NCBI RefSeq assembly: GCF_000420725.1
Contig: NZ_ATVM01000025.1
Location: 1 to 40,915 of the forward strand
DNA: 40,915 bases
From: Marinococcus halotolerans DSM 16375
GTDB lineage: Bacteria > Bacillota > Bacilli > Bacillales > Marinococcaceae
Reading direction: 5' to 3'
Below, one piece after another: positions 37,511 to 40,915 of the stretch; positions within the stretch are counted from its first letter, which is position 1, and each line of letters opens with the position of its first letter. The notes beneath the pieces were generated by a model that searched no databases, was not told where the DNA came from, and saw only the letters and a list, made by a program, of their open reading frames with translations. Both the position numbers and the translations under genes were made by a program.

Positions 37511-39241
37511 ATGTTGAAAATAGGAATTATAGCTCCTTATGAAGGCTTAAAGGAAGTAGCAACTAGGATTAGTGCTTCTCATCAGGAAGTCATGATAAAC
37601 GTAGAGTCAGCAGACCTGGAGGAGGCTGTGGAACCGGCCCGGCGTCTGGAGGAGCAGGGGTACCATGTATTGATCAGCCGGGGAGGGACAGCGCAGATTC
37701 TGCGTGAACGATCTTCTCTTCCGGTGGTGGAAATTGATGTTTCCGGCTATGATATTTTGCGTACGCTGCTGCTGTTTCAAGACTCGAAGGACCCTATAGA
37801 GCTGATAGGGTTTCCGAATGTCTGCCACGGGGTGAATCAGGTGGCAGAGCTGCTTGGCATATCCATTTCCTATCAGGTTATTCACAGCTCTCAGGAAGTG
37901 TATCAGGCAGTAGAGAATGCTATCAGCCGGGGCATTCAAATCATTATTGGAGACACGGTAACCTTAACAACAGCCCGCCGTTTTGGGCTGGAGGGAATTA
38001 TGATCACCTCCGGGCCGGAGTCGGTGGAGCAGGCTGTTGTTCAGGCTAAAGAAGTCGGAAGCCTGCTGCTTTACCAGGAAGCCATGAATACAAGCTACCA
38101 CCATCTGCTGGAGCATTTACCGGAAAGTATCGCTCTTATCAAAGACACAGGTGAATTAATGTTTGCCAATCAGCCATTTTTGAATCTGTTTCAATTACCT
38201 TCGTATACAAATAATCATGCTGATAAAAACGAAATTTTGCAGAGCCTGCATCAAAAAATGCTGAATTATTTTTTCCTTCAGGAAACCTTTGTAATTAAGG
38301 AACGCAGTGTAATTGCAGAGGGGGAATTTTTAGTTGAAGGAAAAGAACGCCTGTATTTTCTGAAAATCAGTGATGAAAACAGATACAGGATAGAACAAAA
38401 CGGTTTAGTTATTCAGCCGCTTCAGTCAGACATTGTTTCCTTTGGCCAAATTTCAACAGCCGATGAACGGGTACGTTCCATTGTGGAACAGGCGAAGAAG
38501 TTCACGGAATCCGTATACTTCCTCCAGGGAGAAGATGGGACAGGAAAGCGTTCCATTGCTGCTGCATTGCATCATTATCGTAATAACTACATTGAAAATC
38601 AATGGGAAGTAATACTGGACAAAGACTTCGACGAAATGGCGATGAAGCGGCTCGAAGCGATGATTCTATCGGGAAATGGTACATTTTATATTAAAAACTG
38701 GGAGGCTCTATCAGCTGAAAGGCTTGAACAGCTCTTTCAGGTTGCCTTTGATTCTGTGTCGGTAATTATATTTGCTGCTGCCAAAACCAATCTGCCTCTG
38801 CTTCAGCAGAAATTTCAAAAGAAAAGCATCGTGCTTTCGCTTCCGCCTCTGCGTGAGCGAATCGAGCATTTGCCCGAGTATATACGCACATTCATTGCCA
38901 GAAACAATTCAAAATACGGAAAACAGTTGGTGGGAGTGGAAAGCGGGCTTTTGCTGGAATGGAAATCCTATCACTGGCCGATGAACCTGCATGAGCTGCA
39001 GGATCTGGTTGAAATGGGAGTAAAAAACTCCGAAGGCCCGTACATTTCCAGGGAAGCCGTTCAAATTAATTCAACATCTTCCTATGGATCCGGCGAATCG
39101 TTGGATTTGAATCAACCATTGGACAGCATTGAGAAGCAGGTGATCAACCTGGTGCTGCAGGAAGAAAACATGAATCAGACCCGGGCGGCCCAAAGGCTGA
39201 ATATTAACCGTTCCACATTGTGGCGCAAGCTTAAAGGCTGA
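37511..39241 (+). CDS. PrpR_N/PAS/degenerate AAA+/Fis-type regulator of the sugar-acid operon
   Basis: A 576-residue protein built like a sigma-54 activator: a PrpR_N sensor (1-190: FPNVCHGVNQVAELLG, GDTVTLTTARRFGLEGIMITSG), a PAS-like region (195-300: LLEHLPESIALIKDTGELMFAN), an AAA+ module (310-505) and a C-terminal Fis HTH (NQTRAAQRLNINRSTLWRKLKG). The AAA+ part is decayed: Walker A reads GEDGTGKRS, the GAFTGA segment is missing, and the Walker B GTLFLDEI position is GTFYIKNW. It should therefore act without sigma-54, probably as a TyrR-like activator or repressor of the kdgT operon (inference). Confidence 0.88.
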   Translation: MLKIGIIAPYEGLKEVATRISASHQEVMINVESADLEEAVEPARRLEEQGYHVLISRGGTAQILRERSSLPVVEIDVSGYDILRTLLLFQDSKDPIELIGFPNVCHGVNQVAELLGISISYQVIHSSQEVYQAVENAISRGIQIIIGDTVTLTTARRFGLEGIMITSGPESVEQAVVQAKEVGSLLLYQEAMNTSYHHLLEHLPESIALIKDTGELMFANQPFLNLFQLPSYTNNHADKNEILQSLHQKMLNYFFLQETFVIKERSVIAEGEFLVEGKERLYFLKISDENRYRIEQNGLVIQPLQSDIVSFGQISTADERVRSIVEQAKKFTESVYFLQGEDGTGKRSIAAALHHYRNNYIENQWEVILDKDFDEMAMKRLEAMILSGNGTFYIKNWEALSAERLEQLFQVAFDSVSVIIFAAAKTNLPLLQQKFQKKSIVLSLPPLRERIEHLPEYIRTFIARNNSKYGKQLVGVESGLLLEWKSYHWPMNLHELQDLVEMGVKNSEGPYISREAVQINSTSSYGSGESLDLNQPLDSIEKQVINLVLQEENMNQTRAAQRLNINRSTLWRKLKG

Positions 39242-39274
39242 GAAACAAAACCTATATAATGAGAAATAGACAAG

Positions 39275-39302
39275 CACCTCTAATATGGAGGTGTTTTTCT
39301 TA
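39275..39302 (+). terminator. Terminator of the sugar-acid operon
   Basis: CACCTC pairs with GAGGTG around TAATATG, followed by TTTTTCTT; 34 bases after the regulator stop. Confidence 0.8.
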
Positions 39303-39435
39303 TGGGAAAGAGAGTGAAGCCTTTTCCTTGCTTTAAAATGGAGTGTACGGGTTACACTGAACGCATCACTTATCCATGGTTAGTGGAAAAGTGAGGATAA
39401 AAACAAACATATTACTGACAAGGTGGGTTTCAGCT

Positions 39436-40470
39436 ATGAAGGCAAATATTATGTACGAAGCGGGCGACGTCCGCGTGGAAGACGTACCGAAGCCGCAGCT
39501 GCAGGAGTCGACGGACAGCGTGTTGAAGGTTGTCGCTGCCTGCATCTGCGGAAGCGATCTGCACCCGTACCGCCATATGCATGCCGATGAACAGGGCGGA
39601 GGCGAACCGATGGGCCACGAAGTGATCGGCCGCATCGAAGAAATGGGCCCTGGCGTGACAGATTTTAAAAAAGGCGATCTGGTCGTGGTTCCGTTTGCGT
39701 ATGGAGACAATACGTGCCCGTACTGCCAGGAAGGGCTGCAGACGTCCTGTGTGAACGGCGGATTTATGAGCGGCTGTCAGGCTGAATACGTCCGCATCCC
39801 GCAGGCCCAGGGAAGCATGTTTAAGCTTCCGGACGAGATCGGTGATGATTCCCCGCTGCTTCCGTCCCTTCTGACGATTTCGGATGTTTACGGCACCGGC
39901 TATCACGCTGCAGTGATGGGCGGCGTAAACGAAAATACCACCGTCACGGTAGTAGGCGACGGAGCCGTTGGACTGCTTGCGGTGCTGTCTGCGAGAAAGC
40001 TTGGGGCGCAGAAAATCATATTAATGGGGCGCCACCAGGAGCGCACTGACCTCGGGGTGGAATTCGGTGCTACCGACGTCGTTTCCGAGCGCGGGGATGA
40101 AGGCATTGCCAAGGTTCTTGAGCTGACAAACGGGGAAGGCACCCACGTCGTGCTCGAATGTGTCGGGCTGATGCCGGCGTACGACATGAGCGTGGGCGTT
40201 GTCCGTCCCGGTGGCGCAATCAGCCGTGTGGGCGCGCCGCAGTATGAAGAGGCAGCGGTAGGCTTTGGAAGTCTTTTCAGGCACAATATTACACTCACGG
40301 GAGGTCCTGCTCCGACTCGTGCCTACATGGACGAGCTGCTGCCGGACATTCTGGACGGCACCCTCAATCCGGGCCGCGTGTTTGACGTCACGATGGGAAT
40401 TGACGACGTTCCGGAAGGCTACCGGGCGATGAACGACCGCGAAGCACTTAAAGTACTGGTAAAGCCGTAA
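39436..40470 (+). CDS. Zinc-dependent medium-chain alcohol dehydrogenase
   Basis: A 344-residue MDR enzyme. Catalytic zinc ligands are Cys38 (ACICGSDLH), His61 and Glu62 (MGHEVIGRI). The structural zinc loop has Cys94, Cys97 and Cys105, with Asp91 in place of the usual first cysteine. The cofactor-binding VVGDGAVGLLAVLSARKLGA is GxGxxG; GRHQER after beta-2 suggests NADP or mixed use. Start ATG 39436 behind AAGGTGG (the earlier frame start has no signal). It is monocistronic with a terminator. Substrate unknown. A weak sigma-B-like pair (CTTTAA-12-GGGTTA) is at 39331-39354. Confidence 0.92.
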   Translation: MKANIMYEAGDVRVEDVPKPQLQESTDSVLKVVAACICGSDLHPYRHMHADEQGGGEPMGHEVIGRIEEMGPGVTDFKKGDLVVVPFAYGDNTCPYCQEGLQTSCVNGGFMSGCQAEYVRIPQAQGSMFKLPDEIGDDSPLLPSLLTISDVYGTGYHAAVMGGVNENTTVTVVGDGAVGLLAVLSARKLGAQKIILMGRHQERTDLGVEFGATDVVSERGDEGIAKVLELTNGEGTHVVLECVGLMPAYDMSVGVVRPGGAISRVGAPQYEEAAVGFGSLFRHNITLTGGPAPTRAYMDELLPDILDGTLNPGRVFDVTMGIDDVPEGYRAMNDREALKVLVKP

Positions 40471-40490
40471 GATAAGCGAATAACCGCCAG

Positions 40491-40527
40491 AGGGAAAGCA
40501 CATTCATTTGTGCTTTCCCTTTATTTA
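40491..40527 (+). terminator. Terminator of the alcohol dehydrogenase gene
   Basis: AGGGAAAGCACA pairs perfectly with TGTGCTTTCCCT around TTCATT, followed by TTATTTATT. Confidence 0.9.
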
Positions 40528-40647
40528 TTCTTTTTGGTTGCAAAGATGTTTATTGGATAATATTTCAATTTATGGGATGATAAAAGAAACGCTGACTAAA
40601 GAGGGAGAGCGTAAAATATTTTGTGTAAACGATCGATCGCAAAAAAA

Positions 40648-40706
40648 GGAAGTCCTTTTCTAGTAGAATGAAGTTACCGACCACATCCATAGAAAAGAGG
40701 ACTTCC
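40648..40706 (+). promoter_or_regulatory. Hairpin covering the transposase ribosome binding site
   Basis: GGAAGTCC and TTTTCTA (40648-40662) pair with TAGAAAA and GGACTTCC (40690-40706, with a GA bulge). The 3' arm includes AAAAGAGG, the transposase Shine-Dalgarno, three bases before ATG 40709. A transcript entering from outside the IS would hide the ribosome binding site. Confidence 0.6.
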
Positions 40707-40708
40707 CT

Positions 40709-40915
40709 ATGAATGATTTTACTACAGATATTGCTCAAGCTCTAGTCCAACATCAGGACGTGAACGAGATCTTTCGATCTCACCTGGAACACGCCGTCAA
40801 CCAGCTGCTTCAAACCGAATTAACGTCCTTTCTGGATTACGACAAATACGATGCCTCCGGCATTGGTTCTGGCAATTCCCGCAACGGCACGTACGAACGC
40901 ACGCTGAAAACCGAA
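40709..40915 (+). CDS. IS256-family transposase (N-terminal part)
   Basis: The first 69 residues of an IS256/MutA-type transposase: a helical start MNDFTTDIAQALVQHQDVNE, then LLQTELTSFLDYDKYD and the family hallmark SGNSRNGTYERTLKTE. The DDE catalytic core lies beyond the window. ATG 40709 follows AAAAGAGG, which is enclosed in a hairpin. Confidence 0.93.
   Translation, partial: MNDFTTDIAQALVQHQDVNEIFRSHLEHAVNQLLQTELTSFLDYDKYDASGIGSGNSRNGTYERTLKTE

Larger units (their letters stand above)
40620..40915 (+). mobile_element. Left end of an IS256-family insertion sequence (truncated by window)
   Basis: The AT-rich intergenic sequence gives way near 40620 to TTGTGTAAACGATCGATCGC, then a hairpin and the transposase start. 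The exact IS terminus and target duplication cannot be fixed because the right end is outside the window; the left inverted repeat probably begins within a few bases of 40620. Confidence 0.75.

Overview
The window looks like a chromosomal segment of a Bacillota, probably a moderately GC-rich (halo- or alkali-tolerant) Bacillaceae. Reasons: strong AGGAGG-type ribosome binding sites, GTG/TTG starts, intrinsic terminators after nearly every gene, sigma-B-like promoters, CcpA cre sites, a tandem glycine riboswitch of the Bacillus gcvT type, and close recognisable relatives of B. subtilis PaiA, SdaAA/SdaAB, HypR/YodB-AzoR, GSP39-type SDRs and YocH-type 3D proteins. No rRNA, tRNA or CRISPR was seen. 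The only mobile element is the left end of an IS256-family element that runs off the right edge.

Layout. 1-7.3 kb: small lipoprotein, membrane proteins (DUF7010, two convergent DUF4181 genes), a GSP39-like SDR, an HxlR regulator divergent from an azoreductase, a lysine-rich basic protein, a small heat-shock protein and a secreted 3D-domain protein. 7.3-8.7 kb: a truncated glycosyltransferase tail coupled to a membrane-anchored protein, probably the relic of an exopolysaccharide operon. 8.8-16.3 kb: GNAT, NmrA-type reductase, EamA exporter divergent from an Lrp/AsnC regulator, SDR, MarR-pirin-nitroreductase, universal stress protein and several tiny genes. 16.3-18.2 kb: a reverse-strand serine deaminase operon (sdaAB-sdaAA-small membrane protein) under a tandem glycine riboswitch. 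18.3-28.8 kb: GNATs, lipoprotein, SulP anion transporter, catalase, aldo/keto reductase, AraC regulator, and a MarR-paiA pair.

28.9-39.3 kb is the most coherent block, apparently a four-carbon sugar-acid catabolic island. A GntR/FCD regulator and a tartrate/D-malate-type dehydrogenase on the reverse strand face a DASS dicarboxylate transporter and a glycerate kinase on the forward strand. The divergent promoter carries two GTATAC palindromes and a perfect cre site. These four proteins could take tartrate or a similar diacid in, convert it to D-glycerate, and phosphorylate it. Next come a KdgT-type permease (own cre-like site), a DUF1537 four-carbon acid-sugar kinase, a PdxA2 dehydrogenase and a PrpR_N regulator. 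This second set fits D-threonate/D-erythronate uptake, 4-phosphorylation and oxidation/decarboxylation to DHAP. Its regulator has the architecture of a sigma-54 activator but has lost the GAFTGA and Walker B elements.

A second theme is general and electrophile stress. Sigma-B-like promoters (GTTT..., 14-15 nt, GG(G/A)(A/T)A...) precede the GSP39-like SDR, the lysine-rich protein, the universal stress protein, the catalase and the aldo/keto reductase. Redox enzymes sit beside HxlR and MarR regulators. Several genes are below usual annotation limits or lack a canonical start: a 47-residue membrane protein at 9395, a 45-residue protein at 15069-15206, a 56-residue membrane protein at 16368-16538, a GIY-YIG-like ORF at 16018-16254, and a GNAT whose conserved N-terminus implies an ATT start at 25199.
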